Part shown: positions 14,911 to 27,594 of the stretch, piece by piece
Position numbering within the stretch: the first letter of the stretch is position 1
Layout: each line of letters starts with the position of its first letter
Source of the DNA: Sitta carolinensis
Lineage: Eukaryota > Chordata > Aves > Passeriformes > Sittidae
DNA length: 64,000 bases
NCBI GenBank assembly: GCA_032173965.1
Contig: CM063294.1
Location: 11,522,452-11,586,451 of the forward strand
Direction of reading: 5' to 3'
Notes under the pieces: generated by a model
Told to the model about the DNA's origin: nothing
Seen by the model: only the letters and a program-made list of their open reading frames with translations
Database searches by the model: none
Made by a program: the position numbers and the translations under genes

Positions 14911-14980
14911 GCTAATGACCCTCCGCTAATGACTCCCTGCTAATGACTCCCTGCTAATGACTCCCTGCTAATGACTCTCC
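14911..14980. repeat. 14-bp tandem repeat, 5 copies, upstream of GALNT10
   Basis: Five adjacent 14-bp units of the form GCTAATGACTCCCT start at 14,911, 14,925, 14,939, 14,953 and 14,967. The three central copies are identical; the first and last carry small substitutions (ACCCTCC and ACTCTCC ends). It begins directly after the GC boxes of the GALNT10 promoter. Each unit carries a TAAT core followed by TGACTC, which resembles an AP-1 half site. Perfect inner copies suggest recent expansion. Confidence 0.9.
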
Positions 14981-15042
14981 AGGAACGGCGCTCCGAGGAT
15001 GCCGCGCCGCGGCGGGGCGTCAGGGCGGGCGCCGCCGGAGCG

Positions 15043-15053
15043 GGATTCGAACC
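15043..15053 (-). promoter_or_regulatory. Isolated Pol III B-box (TFIIIC site) in CpG island
   Basis: On the minus strand this reads GGTTCGAATCC, a perfect match to the tRNA B-box consensus GGTTCGANTCC. Flanking bases give 4 of 5 pairs of a T-arm, but no matching 5' acceptor strand, A-box or anticodon arm is seen upstream, so it is not a tRNA gene. B-box-only sites that bind TFIIIC (ETC loci) are known in vertebrate genomes near Pol II promoters. Use here is inference, and a chance match or a decayed tRNA-derived element is also possible. Confidence 0.35.
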
Positions 15054-15179
15054 GGCCGTCGGTGTCGGGGAGTCCGGGTGGTTAATTGGCTTAAAACCCT
15101 TAATAGGGAGGGACCCCTTAGATGGGAGTGGCACTAGGGATGGGAGCAGCAGAGCGGCCTGGAGGTTAAGGGCTGCAGC

Positions 15180-15285
15180 TGCTCCCCAAAAGGCTTTGAG
15201 TGCTCCCCAAAGGGTCCAGATGCTCCCCAAAAGGTTCTGAATGCTCCTTAAAGGGTCCAGGTGCCCCCCGAAGGGCTGGCGGTCG
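15180..15285. repeat. 20-bp degenerate tandem repeat, about 5 copies
   Basis: Five diverged units of 20-21 bp of the form TGCTCCCCAAAAGG plus a short variable tail start at about 15,180, 15,201, 15,221, 15,242 and 15,262. Copies differ at several positions, so this array is older than the 14-bp array 200 bp away. It lies just outside the GALNT10 CpG island. In one minus-strand frame it yields a repetitive peptide, which I regard as non-coding. Confidence 0.85.
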
Positions 15286-18200
15286 CCCCACGGGCACACA
15301 ATAGCGGGGGACAAGCCAGTCTCCACCACGGGTGGAGGTGACATCGCCGGTCACACCAGCAGGCAGGACCGCTCCAAATCCATCCCCATCCGTGGTTCGC
15401 GTTAAAAGACACTGCTGTTTCGTCGGATAGCAATTAAGTGGCTTCAACTGTAACGTAAACTACATAATTTAGAGGCGCAGGATAGTTGTTTGAAGGGTCT
15501 TTTAAGGAAAAAAAAACAATGGCGGCAGAGCTTTTCCAAAAACGGGGGGCGGCTCCGTTTCCACAGTGAAGGGCACGCAGCCCGGCGCTCAGGAGGATGC
15601 TCTGCCAGCACAACAGCCGTGAGGCTCGGCTGTGTCAACAGCAAAGCTGTGACAAGCCGGTGCCCTGCTGGGCACTGGTAAAATAAATATTAGTTCTCTT
15701 CCAATGCAGACCCCCGCAGGGAAATACCTAATTTCCTGGAGCAACAGCAAAAAGCCCACGGAAACCGTTATGCACCCCAGCATTCGCCACTCTGGCCACC
15801 CTCGCCCCACAGCAGCAAGTGGATTTAAACTTAAATAAACTTCCATAACCCACTAGATGGCATCTTCCAGCAGATTTCAGTGCCTGCTGCGAGAGCCAAA
15901 TTATCAAGGAAAGCATTTAATTTAGAGAGCAGGTTAGAGTTCCTAAGTCTAACTACATGTTAAGGCAGCTTGTACTTTCATTTTAATTATCGATTAGAAT
16001 TTGTCGCCAGCCGATTTCTTAAGCAGAAGTGTTAACGCTTCCATTGTTTCTCCGTGGGTGGAGAAGATACCGACCCGTGAAATCCCTTCATTCCTGCCTT
16101 TAGAGCAAAGCGTATTCCCTTTATCATCACTGAATCACCTCCGGCAGTGCAGAGACTTAGGCTGCTCCTGAATAATGCATAGCCGCTAAAATTGTACAAC
16201 AATAAAGCTACGTATACATTACCTGGTACTGTGAGAATCCAGGCTGGAAAGCTACAATACCTCTGATTTAATGCTGCAGTGCCAGTGTACTGCCATATGG
16301 ACCTTTATAATAACATCCACATCCCCTTGCCTCTGCAAGAGCTCTTTGAAAAGTGGCTCTGAAATAGCAGGAGGTTTCGTAGGGATGCACACAGGCTCAC
16401 AGGCTGCCCTTGGCAGAACATCCTCATTTATATAAAGAAATGACAGCCACAAAGTTTGAGAGTTAATTAAAACAAAGCCACTAGCTGGCTTGACATATGT
16501 TTAAATTTAGGATTGTGAGCCTGCTCGCTAAATTAAATGTTTGCTTCATAAATTGGCTTCAGCAGAGTTGCACAAGTTTTCACTGGGAACAGATTATGGC
16601 TGGTGCTGCAGGTAGATTAGTATTTTGTATATGTGAGAGCATCCTGAATGATCAAACTCTCTGACGAGCCTCACAGGAATTGAAGCCTGGCTGATTCTCA
16701 GTGATCACCCTGGAAATTGATGTTCCAGGTCTCCCTTTCTGCTTTAAGAGTGAGTCCTGTTGGGCTTACCAATTAAAATAATTTATACTCCATGCAGCTG
16801 CCTTGGTCCCAAATAAATAGATGTTTCTTCTAGTAAAGGTAGAGCGCGTCTCCCTCTCCTCTTTCTCCTGAAGTGTTTTGGTGGAGACAGAACTCTGATT
16901 TTGGCCTGTTGGATGCAATGCCTTGGGGATTGATCGGGTACATGCAAAATAAACATGGATTTACATTTCTGAGAAAAGAGAAAGCCTGTGGCTGTTAAGC
17001 CTCTAACTGGAAAGGGAAATGGTGTACCTTCCCCAGGCATCTTTTCAAAACAAATATAGGATAAATTAATAGCAGCTCAATCCCCGTCTGGAAGCTCTCT
17101 TTGCTAGCGAGCTGTGTTGCCTGGTTTGCAGCTCGTGTGCTGAGCTGCTGCAGGGCAGAGTGCAGCAAAAGTGGGTAACAGCATCATGAAAATTAAAAGC
17201 CTTGATGAAGGATGAGGAGCAGGGTTGACCAGAGGGACTTGGTCAGCAGATGCTGGGAAAGGGCAGGAGAGCATTGAAAAATGCTAATGGGAGTGGATGT
17301 GACAGGAGTTCCTGGGATGAAGCCCACAGATGGCATGACAGCATGGCGATGAGATGGCACAGACCTGGGGAATCAGTGTTCTCCTGCCTTCTGGTCTCCT
17401 CCGACTGCAGCTCCTCAGGGCAAGGGCTGGCTCATGTGAAGGGCTGCTTTTCGACCTTGGAACTTCTGCAGGGGTGGCTAATGGATAGCAGGAGTGCTTT
17501 GGATCCCTGTAAGTGAAGTGAATGGTTATGGGATTCCCCCCTCTCCTGCTAAATGGTCATAAGTGAGACAAGAGCTGGCTTTCCGTGCTCCCACTGCTCT
17601 GCCAGCCTCATGGCATGGGTTAGGGGGAGAAAACACTGCCAGAGGATGGCATATCTGCAAGGGGGAAATGGGGGAAAATATCACCCAAGAGCCTGTTAGG
17701 TTTTTCCCTTGGGTTCCCAGATGCTGCAGATAAACATCACCACTCTGGGGGATGGAGGTAGGGAGCTCCCATCCAGGGCTCTGTGTCCACACTGTGTCCT
17801 GTGTCAGATGGCTGCACCCATAGGGAAAGTCAGTTCCTTTTTTTGATATGTTTTGTATGCTGGTGATGCTTTCTCTTTTCTGAAAATCTCATTTTTAGCC
17901 AGGAGGAGAAAAGGAAAAACAATCTCTAAAAAATGAATGAACCTCAGCCATGGCTGTGTCACAACAGGACTTTTGTTTTCGTGGCATTTCTTTATCCTTC
18001 GGTGTTTATTAGTTGAAGTTCAGCTCAAATTTCTTGTGAACAGAATTACAGAATTGATTCGTTGGGGTTTTTTCCCCCTTTTTTTCTTTCCTGATTAAAG
18101 ACAATGCTGAGGAACCTGCTCACCTGTGTGCAGGAGCACAGCCCTCCTCTGCTCAGTGTGGGGGTGCCTGTCAGCACAGCCCCCCACAGCGATCCTGCTG

Positions 18201-20159
18201 CACTCTCCCAAACCCTGGAGCTGCTTCCAGCCAGCACTCAAGATGCTGAAAAACAATGTAAATGCCTGAATAGCTCACAGAAGTGAGATGATTACAGGCT
18301 TTTAAAAAGAAATTGCAAACCTTGTCACTGCGGGAGAGCATCCAACCCTCTCCCCATCCCTCCCAAGAAATGAAGAGACAGCACCAACATCCATGAATCC
18401 TTGTGCCCTGGCTGGGAGGTACCTGTGGCGTGACTGACCTGAGGTTTTATCTGTATAGAACAGACTTTTAGCAGAAAAATAAATAAAACAAAAATGGTGA
18501 TCCACCTGAGCAAGCAAAATCCCCACGGTCAACAGGGAAATCTGCCTGGATTTACTTTGGATAAACAGAGCCCAGCAGTGCAGGGCAGGAGAGGCTGAAG
18601 CTGGGTGCTGGTGGAGGAAGCTCAGGGTCTTGCTTGGAAAGTGGTGCCATCACCAGTGGTCACTCCTGCAGCCTGGTGCAAAATGGAAGAGGTGACTGTG
18701 TCTGCCTGCAGCCTGGAGCCAGGCAAAAACAATGAAGCTGGGGAAAGAGTTTTCCAAAGTGTGACATTTTGACTCCTCTGGCCTTAAATCAGGTAATTTC
18801 ACTGATTGCCTGTGGCAGGGGAAATTGCCGATGTCCACGTTGAAGCACAGGGCTGGAAGATGAGGCAGTGATGTCTTGCTGGGAGGACAAATACTGGAGC
18901 AGGGAATGAAGCAAGGAGGGAGCCTTATGCCTTCCACGTTGCAAATAGATGCACCTACCTATCCAGAGAGTTCCTTTGCACAGGAATATATTTTTCCTCT
19001 GGAGTAACATGAATCCATGCCTCTTTTGGCCAGGTTGCCCAGCCTTCAGGAGCATTAGTGGCCGAGAGAAAAAGTTCTAGTCCCAGCTTTCCCTGCTGGA
19101 TTTTGGTGGTCATCAAGGACACCACTTCTCCAGGCAAAGCTTTGCACAAAGCCATGCCAGGTGCTTTAGTTCTAGAACTGATTTTCCAAAGCAGCCCTGA
19201 CAGTTTTTGCATAATTATCAGTGGGGCTCAGTCTAGGAATGAGGAGACAGAGTGACTATTCCTGGCTGTCTATTCAAGTAACCTTATTTTAAAGAAAAAA
19301 CGAAAACCACAAATGTTGTTGCAGCCTCTCTGGCTGGAATAGGCAATGAGCCTTGTCTGCTCCCTCTGCTCTGATTTCAGAGCTGCTGCAATGAATCGGA
19401 CTCATTCCAAGTCCAGTGGAGCCAGGCAGACAGACTGCAGTCAAGATGTCCCCAAAACTCCCTGATTCCCTGGCTTCTCTGAGCGCGCTGTGAATTTTGA
19501 GGCCAACGCTCTCCGTGCTTCTCAAGGGATTTGGAAGCTCACGCTCTAATAATTAAGACAGCTTTGAGCATTGTAGCCTTCAGCCTCACTTTTCTGTTCC
19601 CTGTAGCAGCCATTAGTGCTTGGAACAGGTACCAGCTCTTAAAATGGGCTCGCCTAGGGCTTGCATGGTTTTGACAAGGAGGAATTTAAAGCGGCTCTCC
19701 AACGCATATGTGAGAGCAACAGAGAGCTGATTTCAATGGAGGTTTGCAGCTTTCCTGGGAACAGGATTCATTTCTCCATCACTGAGCTGAACCTGGAGGA
19801 TAGGTCTGCTCTTCTTCCAGCTTGCTGGATGCATTCTGGGGTGAGAGGAACATCAGTGGGGTCCAAAGTCTTCTTTAGGGCGGATCTGCAGTGCATCAGA
19901 ACACTTATATGATCAAGATCTGTTTTAACATATTATTTGCTGACTGTGATAAACTTTGTTTACACCACTTAAAAATAACCATGTGGAAAGGGGAGATCAG
20001 GATAAAGATGCTTAACCCACCACTAAGAAAATATGGAAAGGGAAAAGTAAAGGTGATTATAAGAAAATTTATGTGAAGTGATTAAAAACTTAAGAGATAC
20101 GGATAATATCTGAATTACCGAGGGGAGAGGAAAAAGGGCTATAAAACTTAAACAGAAGA
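15286..20159. other. Intergenic DNA without recognised genes
   Basis: Open frames are all short and resemble no family I know. The part from about 15,950 to 16,640 is AT-rich, non-repetitive and holds several TAAT or ATTA cores (see the regulatory candidate). No transposon end, RNA gene or microsatellite longer than about 15 bp was recognised. Confidence 0.6.
15950..16640. promoter_or_regulatory. Candidate conserved non-coding element (unverified)
   Basis: This unique AT-rich stretch has many homeodomain-like cores (ATTAAT, TTAATTA, ATCGATTA) and no simple repeats. Such composition upstream of a vertebrate promoter is compatible with an enhancer, but conservation cannot be judged from a single sequence. 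Confidence 0.15.
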
Positions 20160-20393
20160 GAATCAAATTCAGAACAGATGTCAAGAAGCACCTTCCCAAC
20201 TGGAGAATCAAAAAAGAAGGGAATGACCTATCAGGCAAGGCTGAAGTGGACACCCTGGGGCTTTCCAAGATGAGATGTGACCCTGGAGTAAAAGCCTGGG
20301 GCTGCTTTGCTTGTGGACTTGGCAGTGCTGGGTTAAAAGTCAGACTCCATCATCTTAAAGGTCTCTTCCAACCTAAATGATTCTATGATTCTA
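20160..20393 (+). mobile_element. CR1-type LINE 3' end fragment
   Basis: The 3' end reads AGGTCTCTTCCAACCTAAAT followed by ATTCTATG and ATTCTA. This is the hallmark of avian CR1 non-LTR retrotransposons: a conserved 'TCCAACC' stem segment and an 8-bp tail repeat in place of poly(A). The 3' end at 20,393 is clear. The 5' limit near 20,160 is approximate, judged from weaker similarity to CR1 3' UTR phrases such as GATGTCAAGAAGCACCTTCC. The copy is heavily 5' truncated, as most CR1 copies are, has no reverse transcriptase left, and is inactive. Confidence 0.85.
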
Positions 20394-21012
20394 AGCACAG
20401 AACAAAATGTGCCAAGTGGCCTCGGTGGGATCTTGCTCTGCCTTCTGCATCTGACATAAAATCAGCTTCAGGATTTTTCATCCTGTGGAAAAGATGATTG
20501 CCTTCAGCAAGGGGAGCCTGGGCAGCTCTTCCCATGGGAACCTCCTGCTTCTTCAGCCCTCTGGGTTGAAAGCACAACTTGTTCAGCCTTGGAGGGGGCC
20601 TGAGCCACCCAGCAGATGCTTTTGCCCATCCAGGCATTGCTGCCACCCGTGCCATCAGCCAGTGCAGAAGGTGTGCAGTGGGGGCTTCACCTTCCCCCCT
20701 TCCCCATGGGCCCTGCCAGAGCTTATCGTGGAGACACTGATTTCTGCCACTCTGGAGGAGCATTTGGCAGCTGGAGTGGCTGTTAGCAGGTGTCTCAAGT
20801 GCCTGATGGAGGGCACGGCACTGAGCCTGCCCTTGCTGGGCCACTTGGCCAGCAGTGGGAAGGCTCTCCTCTCTTAAAATAGATCCTCTCCAAGGGCTCT
20901 TGTGTTCAAGAGATAGAGGGAAACCAGAACCTCTGTCCTTTATATTCTGTCTCTAAAAAGAAAGGCAGAAGAAGCTGTCTTTGAGAAGCAGAGAAGAAAG
21001 GCAGATGTGGTG

Positions 21013-21064
21013 TGGGATGGGATGGGATGGGATGGGATGGGATGGGATGGGATGGGATGGGATG
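21013..21064. repeat. (GGGAT)n pentamer microsatellite, about 10 copies
   Basis: Uninterrupted GGGAT units run from about 21,013 to 21,064 and break at GAGACT. The near-perfect copies suggest an active, length-variable locus. The complementary pentamer recurs at 53.27 kb. Confidence 0.95.
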
Positions 21065-24000
21065 AGACTGGGAGGGCAAGTGCTGCCTGGAATCATGGTG
21101 CTGATCCATGAACAGGGAGAGCCAGGAGCTCTGTGGCACCAGGAGCTTGCTGCTCAGGCTGTAGGATGAGTACTACTGGGTCAGCTCAGACCTTCAGCTG
21201 TGTCTCAAAGTCATTGCTCTCCACACCTTCAGGGAGCCTCACTCCTCCAGGCTGCCCTGTGGCTGCAGGTAGCCATCAGCCAGGGATGGAGCTGCCCAGC
21301 TGCTCAGTGTATTTTGCCAGTTTTGTATCTTTTAGAGATGAATTCGTATCTTAACATCAGAGGTTTGGACACCTCATGTTTTCTTATTCACATCCCCAGG
21401 GTTGCTCTTGTTCTTTCTATTTCTTCAGAGCCTGATAAAGCCTCTGGCCTCTGAGACACACAAAGGCATTGTGGAAGGAATTGTACAGCTCCCATCAGCT
21501 GAATCTTGTAATTCAACCAAAATTCTGTTATATTTTAACTCTGATATAAAGAAGTACCCAGAGATTATCTAGAGGTCAATGAGGAGGCAGTTTTCTCCCT
21601 GGAAGTCCCTGTCCCAACAGGCATTTCTAGCAGGCAGCCTCTCCTTTGGAGGAATTTTCCCCTTCATTGGCTGGGAAGATGCCACAGTGACTTAGAGCAG
21701 ATGTTTGCACTTGGAGAGGTGAAGTTCAGTGCTGCCTTCATCCTGAGGATCCCAAATGTCCTTTCTTCTCCTCCCCCTGTAGTCTGCAGTTCATCCCTCC
21801 CATCCTCCTCCTTCCTCTCCTCCTGCCCTGTGAGGCAGCCAGTAATGAGTCTCCAGGGGCAGCTAACAACAGCTTTAAGTGTCTGTGTGCATGACAGGCA
21901 GTGATTAACCTGGGACCATCAGGAGCACTCACTGTGACAGGCTCTCAGCTCTCCCGGGCTCCTTCTGCAGGGAGGTTGACATGGGAGGGCCAGAGCTGGG
22001 CTGGGCTGGCAGGAGGAAGGGAGGAGGGACGATGCTGCTCTTGGAGGAAGCCTGGGAAGCAAAATCCTGCATATCCCACATCCGTGTTGCTTAGGAGGTG
22101 AGTCTGCAGGGTTGACACGAGGCACCAGGGATCCCAGGCTGTGGCTGTCACATCCCATTGCTGTTACTGCAGCTGAGGATTGTTAACCCAGAAGCCCTGT
22201 GTTAAAGACTTGAGCCTACTGAGCAAAGCCCTGTGCAGAGCTTTCTGCCTTATTCCCAGGGGATACAGCAGGATGAAAGATAACTGACAGCTGTTTTGAG
22301 CGTGCTAATAACCATCAGCTTGCAGTACACAGCACTGTAAGACAAAGCACTTCCCATGGGTTTCCACCAGACTTTCCCTCCTGGGAAACACATCAAAAAG
22401 TTTCAGAGGAGACAGGAAAATTCATCCACCCAGGAAGACCTCAGACTGAACCCTGTTCATGTCACAGAGAGGCTGCAGAGAGGAAATAACACCCAGAAAA
22501 GTCCCTTGGCCTGAGCTATGTGGTCAGAGGGTCAGAAGGGAGGTATTGGGGGTCCCCCTATTACCAGGGCAGAGACAAAGGGAAGAGGTTCATGTTCTTG
22601 TGTGCCCCAGAACACTCCTGTACAGTTCTGGTGTTTGCTTGCTTAATTTATTGGAAACTGAAGAAGAAAGTCAGTTCTGAGACTCTGGATTTCAGCCTGA
22701 AGCTGACGCATTGATTTGCCCAGGAAAGCAAGCAAGGGAGGAACCGGGTGAACCAGAGTTGAGAGAGCAACATCTTGCTTTGCTGCTGGGCTGTCTGAGA
22801 AGGGAGAAGGGAAGGAAAACACAGTAAATATGTCCAGCTCTGGAGAAGAGATGCTCTCATCTGGAAAATCACATTTCCCTGCTCCTTGCACAGGGATTGC
22901 AGAAGTGTGGACTCTCCTATGGGAATGGTTCCACATGGACTGTTTCTCCAGGCACCATCATGCCTAACTCCCCCTTCCTTCCTTGAAATAAATACAGACA
23001 GACCAAGGAGGAGCAATGTGACTGCAAATCTTCTAGAGAGCTGTGTCAGAGCCACAGAGAGTCTCATAACTGTGTAATGGGGTATGCAATAAGCCTAATG
23101 AATTTCCATCACCAACCCACGGGCGTGTCCTGGCTGTGTGCGTGTTCCTCTGGCACCCTGAAGACAGCCAACAAATAATCAAATTAGGACAATCCCAGAT
23201 TGGTTGGCAGTGGCTCTGCCAGCTGCTGGCACAGTGGCTGTCAGGACAAGCGAGCCCTCCCCACACCAGCCTGCTTCCCAGGGGACCCTGGGCTTGGACA
23301 GGACCAGTCCCTGCAGTGGGCATCAGGGACTGCATGGAAAAGGCTGAGCATTCCTGGAAATGCTGAGTGGCAGAGTAACTGACAGTGGTGATGGACAGCT
23401 CTGGGGAATTGTGCTGGAAAGGCTGGAGAGGTGGGAGGTGCAGGCAGGGAGAGGCCACCCTGGGGACCGCGCGTGGATTGTGCATCTCTGCCAACATCAG
23501 CTCTTGAAAGAAAAATACAGTGACCAGAGAGCTGGTTGGAAATGCTTCAACAGAACAGGTTTTTTTTCCCCTCAGAGATCGCCAATTTGTTAAATCCCAG
23601 TTGTTTTACACCAGCAGACTCCAAGGACACTGTGACAAACCTCAGGCTGGTCACGGGCCCCAGCTCTCTGGCTGACAGACCTGAGAGCTCACATAAGGGC
23701 TCAGTCCTGGTGCTGCTCCTATGGGAAAGAGGGGACAGCACAGAAAATGTGACACACTGAAGCTGCAAACCCCAGCACTGTTGCTGAGAGCTGGGCACAG
23801 AGGCAGGGAGGCATTCCTGGTGTCTGTCACCCTCCTGACCTGCTCAAGATGCTCAGGTGCTCCCCCAGACCCACAACCACCTCTGCCTTCCAAGCTGTTT
23901 TGCTGGAAGCACGCAGTTACTTCACTGTTGCCATTCCCTGGTGACTTTGCAGCATTGTCTGTGTGCTCTGCTGGGATGCAGACTGGGCAGAGGGCAGGGG

Positions 24001-27000
24001 ACATTGGCTGGTGGTTACAGCAGGCTGTGCCTGACATCTAGCTGGGGACCACAGGGCCTCTCAGCACAGAAAGTGCTCCTGTCTGGCATTTTTCCTAGCT
24101 AGTACATTTCAGGTTGGGCCAACATGGTGAAGATTAATTTTGAGCTTGCAAAAAGAAGCACCTTCCCATCTCTCCTGTCTGCTGGAGAAATCACCCACCC
24201 TGACAAGAGGATCCATGCTGGGGAGAGCAGGACACTCCAGTCTGCAGACACATGGAGAACAGCAATTCTGCTGATGTAGAGCCTCCGGGAACATTTCTAG
24301 AAGCGTTCCTGCCATTCCAGGCACAGGGATGCAAATGATCGCTGGAGGGTTTCTCAGCTCTGGGCTCACACGTGACAGAGCCAGGGGACTTCTTGCCCAG
24401 CTGAGACAGCCTGGCTGGGAGGACTGGGAGTTGTTTCCCCAAAGCAAATTCCCTGCAGCAGTTTGGCTTTGCTAGAAGTGGCATTCCCCACCTTATCATA
24501 GGACTGATACTTCCTAAATTTGTGCCTTTTAGAACCTGGCTTTAGGTAAGCACAGGCACATGTGGCTGCTGAGCTTCGTGTGCTGCCCTGGAGCTGGGCC
24601 CCTTTCCTCAGAGAAAAGCAGCCAGAGGAGAAGAGAGCACAGGGGAGAATCTGAGGGGAACCCCTCAGGGATCTGCTGGGCTTGGAGAATGTGGGTGGTA
24701 CCATATCTGGGTGAGATGTGAGACTGGAGACCATCTGAGCTTTAACAATCTAATGAGAGCTCAGGCTACCTGTCCTAATGAAGAAATTAATACATTTACA
24801 GTACCCAAAAGAGAGCTCCACTGGGAAAACACAGCTTGTGGGACTGGCAGAGCTTTCTCAGGAATGAGCAAGGAACTCTGGACTTAGCCAGTTATAAATA
24901 CTCCCAAACATTCAAAGAAATAGTCCTGAGATAAACTGAGATGTAAGAGGCAGGTGGAATTGTCTAAAGTGTGGGAAAATATTCAAAAGGATTCCTCTTT
25001 TAGGCTCCAGACAAGCCTTCCACTCAGCACTTAGGCAGAATCTCTTTGCTGTTGGGTCAGTCAAAAGAGATCTGTGCTGGTGGGTGGGTGGTGTGGCCCT
25101 CGAGCCACTTACAGCCAGGCTTCAGGGACATCTGGTGCCTTTTATTTAACACATGCATCCTAAATGGGCTTTTTTTCTCCACAGACCTGAGGTGTGTGCT
25201 AACAGCTTTCTCCTGTCCTGTGGGGGATCTCAAGGTGCTTCATGGAAGGGAAATTCCAGTGTTTCCTTCTCAGTGTGGTGCCAGGGGAGTCCCCAATCCC
25301 TGTGGAGCTGTTCAGGGGCAGATGAGGAGCCCAGTGCCCCCTCCCTGGGCTCCTGCACCCAGAGCCCGAGGGGAATGGCCCAGCTGTGTCCTCTGGCAGG
25401 AACTGTGCTCTGGCTCGGGGCTGCCAGGCTGCACTGCCTCCCTGAGAGCTCTGGGGACTCCCAGAGTCCCTGAAACACAGGGCAGGGACTTAAGGGTGCT
25501 GGGAGGAGGCAGAAAAAGCTGGCCAAGAGGAAAAAAATTAAAACAATAAAAAAATGAGCTGACATCATTCCTCTGAGCTTCCATAGACATAAACCCTCTG
25601 CTCTACAGGCACCTGGGTATATCTCATCAGCTTGGATTGGATTGTTCCTCTGCATATTTTAGTTGTGTGGATGAAGAGAAAAGAAATGTTGTGGCAGAGA
25701 AGAAGAAAGACTGGAGAAGACTACAAAAGGATGTGAGGTGCCAGTGTGTTTTGAGTTGCTTTATTCTGAATCAATATTGAACTGAAGAGGAATTATAAAT
25801 CTAACAGATTACAGTTGAAACAATGCCAGGGCATCTGTTTCCAGATATTCTTTTTTTTTTCCTTTTTTTTTTCTTTTACTGGCTGGAGCAGCTGTTTTTA
25901 CAAGAATCCACAGTAAAAGAGTTATTAAAACAAAGGGGAAAAAGAAATAACAATAAACAGAAGATATATAGCAGACAAGGAGCAGCAGACATGAGGGGCT
26001 GGGAAATAAATGGAAGAGGAAGAATTTGACAAGCAACAGTTTGTAACCAGCGTCAGGTGCTACAAAATCTGGAAGATGTTTGTTTTACAAGACAGTGATC
26101 CCAGCTCCAGGAGTGTGCTTGGTGATTTATGGCTCCTGGCAGCTGTTGCAGAGGTTGAACTAAGAGCAACAGAGACAGAGGAGTGTAAACCACCCTTGAC
26201 TCTTGCTTGTAGTTTCCTAATGCAAGGGGATTTATTAGTGGGAAGCCCGTGGGGGTGGCTGGGGGCTCCTGTGGGCAGGTTCCCAGCTCCATTTCTCCCC
26301 ATGCCCAGGATCAAACTGCCTCCTGATGAGAGGCAGGTTGTAATTAAGGCGAGGGGCACAGAACTGAGGGCGTTCATGTGGCTTGAAGCCTTACTGTGCT
26401 GCAGCCGAGAGGATGCAGTCAGCAAAAGCGTGCTGGTGGCCTGGCTGAGGATGGAATATGAGCCAGGAGGCAGCTCTGTGAGGTCAGGTCAGGCTTGTCT
26501 CAGTCCTGGGGCCACCACAGCTCACTGGGAAGGTGTGAGCCCACTCAGCCCGGGGTGCCCTGCTGTGCATTGGCCTCCAGTGAGTTACACAGCCTTTACT
26601 TCCCCAAACCTTTAGGTAATACACCAGATTTCTCCAGAAACTATTCTAAAACAGGCAAAATGAACCAAAATCTGGTGTCCCTCCCATAGTTTGACCTTTC
26701 CTTACACACCACCTTTTCACAGTCTCCAGCTCTTCAAGGGGTGGCTCACAATCCTTGAAAAACATTTTACAGGGAATTTTTCAGGATTTACTGTGGTACA
26801 CCCTTCTAGTTACGTGGTCCCCTATTTTTGGGGGCTCTGCTATATTTAAGTGCTGTGTTTGAAACCTTGAAATCAAGCAGACCCCTTTTCCAAGTACAGC
26901 TTACCTCCACAAGCAAGGGCTCCTATTCCTCTCGTTGCTTTACCAGCACTGATCACTGTGGCTGCCAAAACTAAAAAGAGGATTTTGAGTTGTATCTGGA

Positions 27001-27548
27001 GTTCCTCAGAAGCCAGAAAAGAAAATCATGTGTCAATAATCCACGTGCTTAACTTTCTGTCCCAGGAATGCCCCCTGTGTTTGCCAACAGCCCTCACCTG
27101 AGAGACTCAGGGGGGATGTGGGAGGCAGCCCCTGCTGCAGCTGACACAAAAGCATTCAGGACGCTGAGGATTTGGCCTTGTGCTTGCTTCAGCTTTATTG
27201 ATTCATTTTGCAACAATGCACCGTAAATAGATTTATTCTTACGGTTATAATTGAGCCGATGAGAGCCTGGGAAGTGGGGACTGAAAGCAAGCAGAGCAGA
27301 AATCAAGCCTGAAAGAAGACACTGGTGGAATGAGCACGTCTCCCAGATGGTGGGAAAGAGGAATTAATGTTTTTCTCTCTGGCCACTGCATTGGAATAGC
27401 TCTTCAAGCCCAGATCCAGCACCGTTCTCCTTTGGGGCCAGCTCCACTTGCCCTTGGGGGACACTTGTGCCCACAGCCTGTGCTGTGCTGCCACCAAGAA
27501 CCCACACCCAGTGCTCTGCTGTGTCCTTGGAGAGTTCCATAAGCCCCA

Positions 27549-27594
27549 TCCCTCCCTCCCTCTGTCCCTCCTTCCCTCCCTCCCTCCCTCCTCC
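27549..27594. repeat. (CCCT)n-rich pyrimidine tract
   Basis: An imperfect run of CCCT and CCTT units on the plus strand, interrupted by CTGT. It is purely pyrimidine for most of its length. Confidence 0.9.

Larger units (their letters stand above)
14340..15060 (-). promoter_or_regulatory. GALNT10: GALNT10 CpG-island promoter and 5' UTR
   Basis: The sequence is very GC-rich and dense in CpG across exon 1 and about 370 bp upstream, in contrast to the AT-rich flanks. GC boxes of the CCCCGCCC type occur at 14,873-14,880 and around 14,893-14,903, with a GGGGCGTGG box near 14,854-14,862, all within about 215 bp upstream of the ATG. No TATA box is apparent. This is the layout of a dispersed-start, housekeeping-type promoter. 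The transcription start is inferred to lie between about 14,720 and 14,900 but cannot be fixed without transcript data. Confidence 0.7.

Noticed and set aside
14076..14943. Long plus-strand open frames of up to 279 codons opposite GALNT10 exon 1
   Set aside because: They are Pro/Arg/Ala-rich shadows of a CpG island on the opposite strand of a real exon, with no recognisable domain.
14980..15110. tRNA gene on the minus strand around the B-box
   Set aside because: Only the T-arm is plausible (4 of 5 pairs). No A-box, anticodon arm or matching acceptor strand is present.
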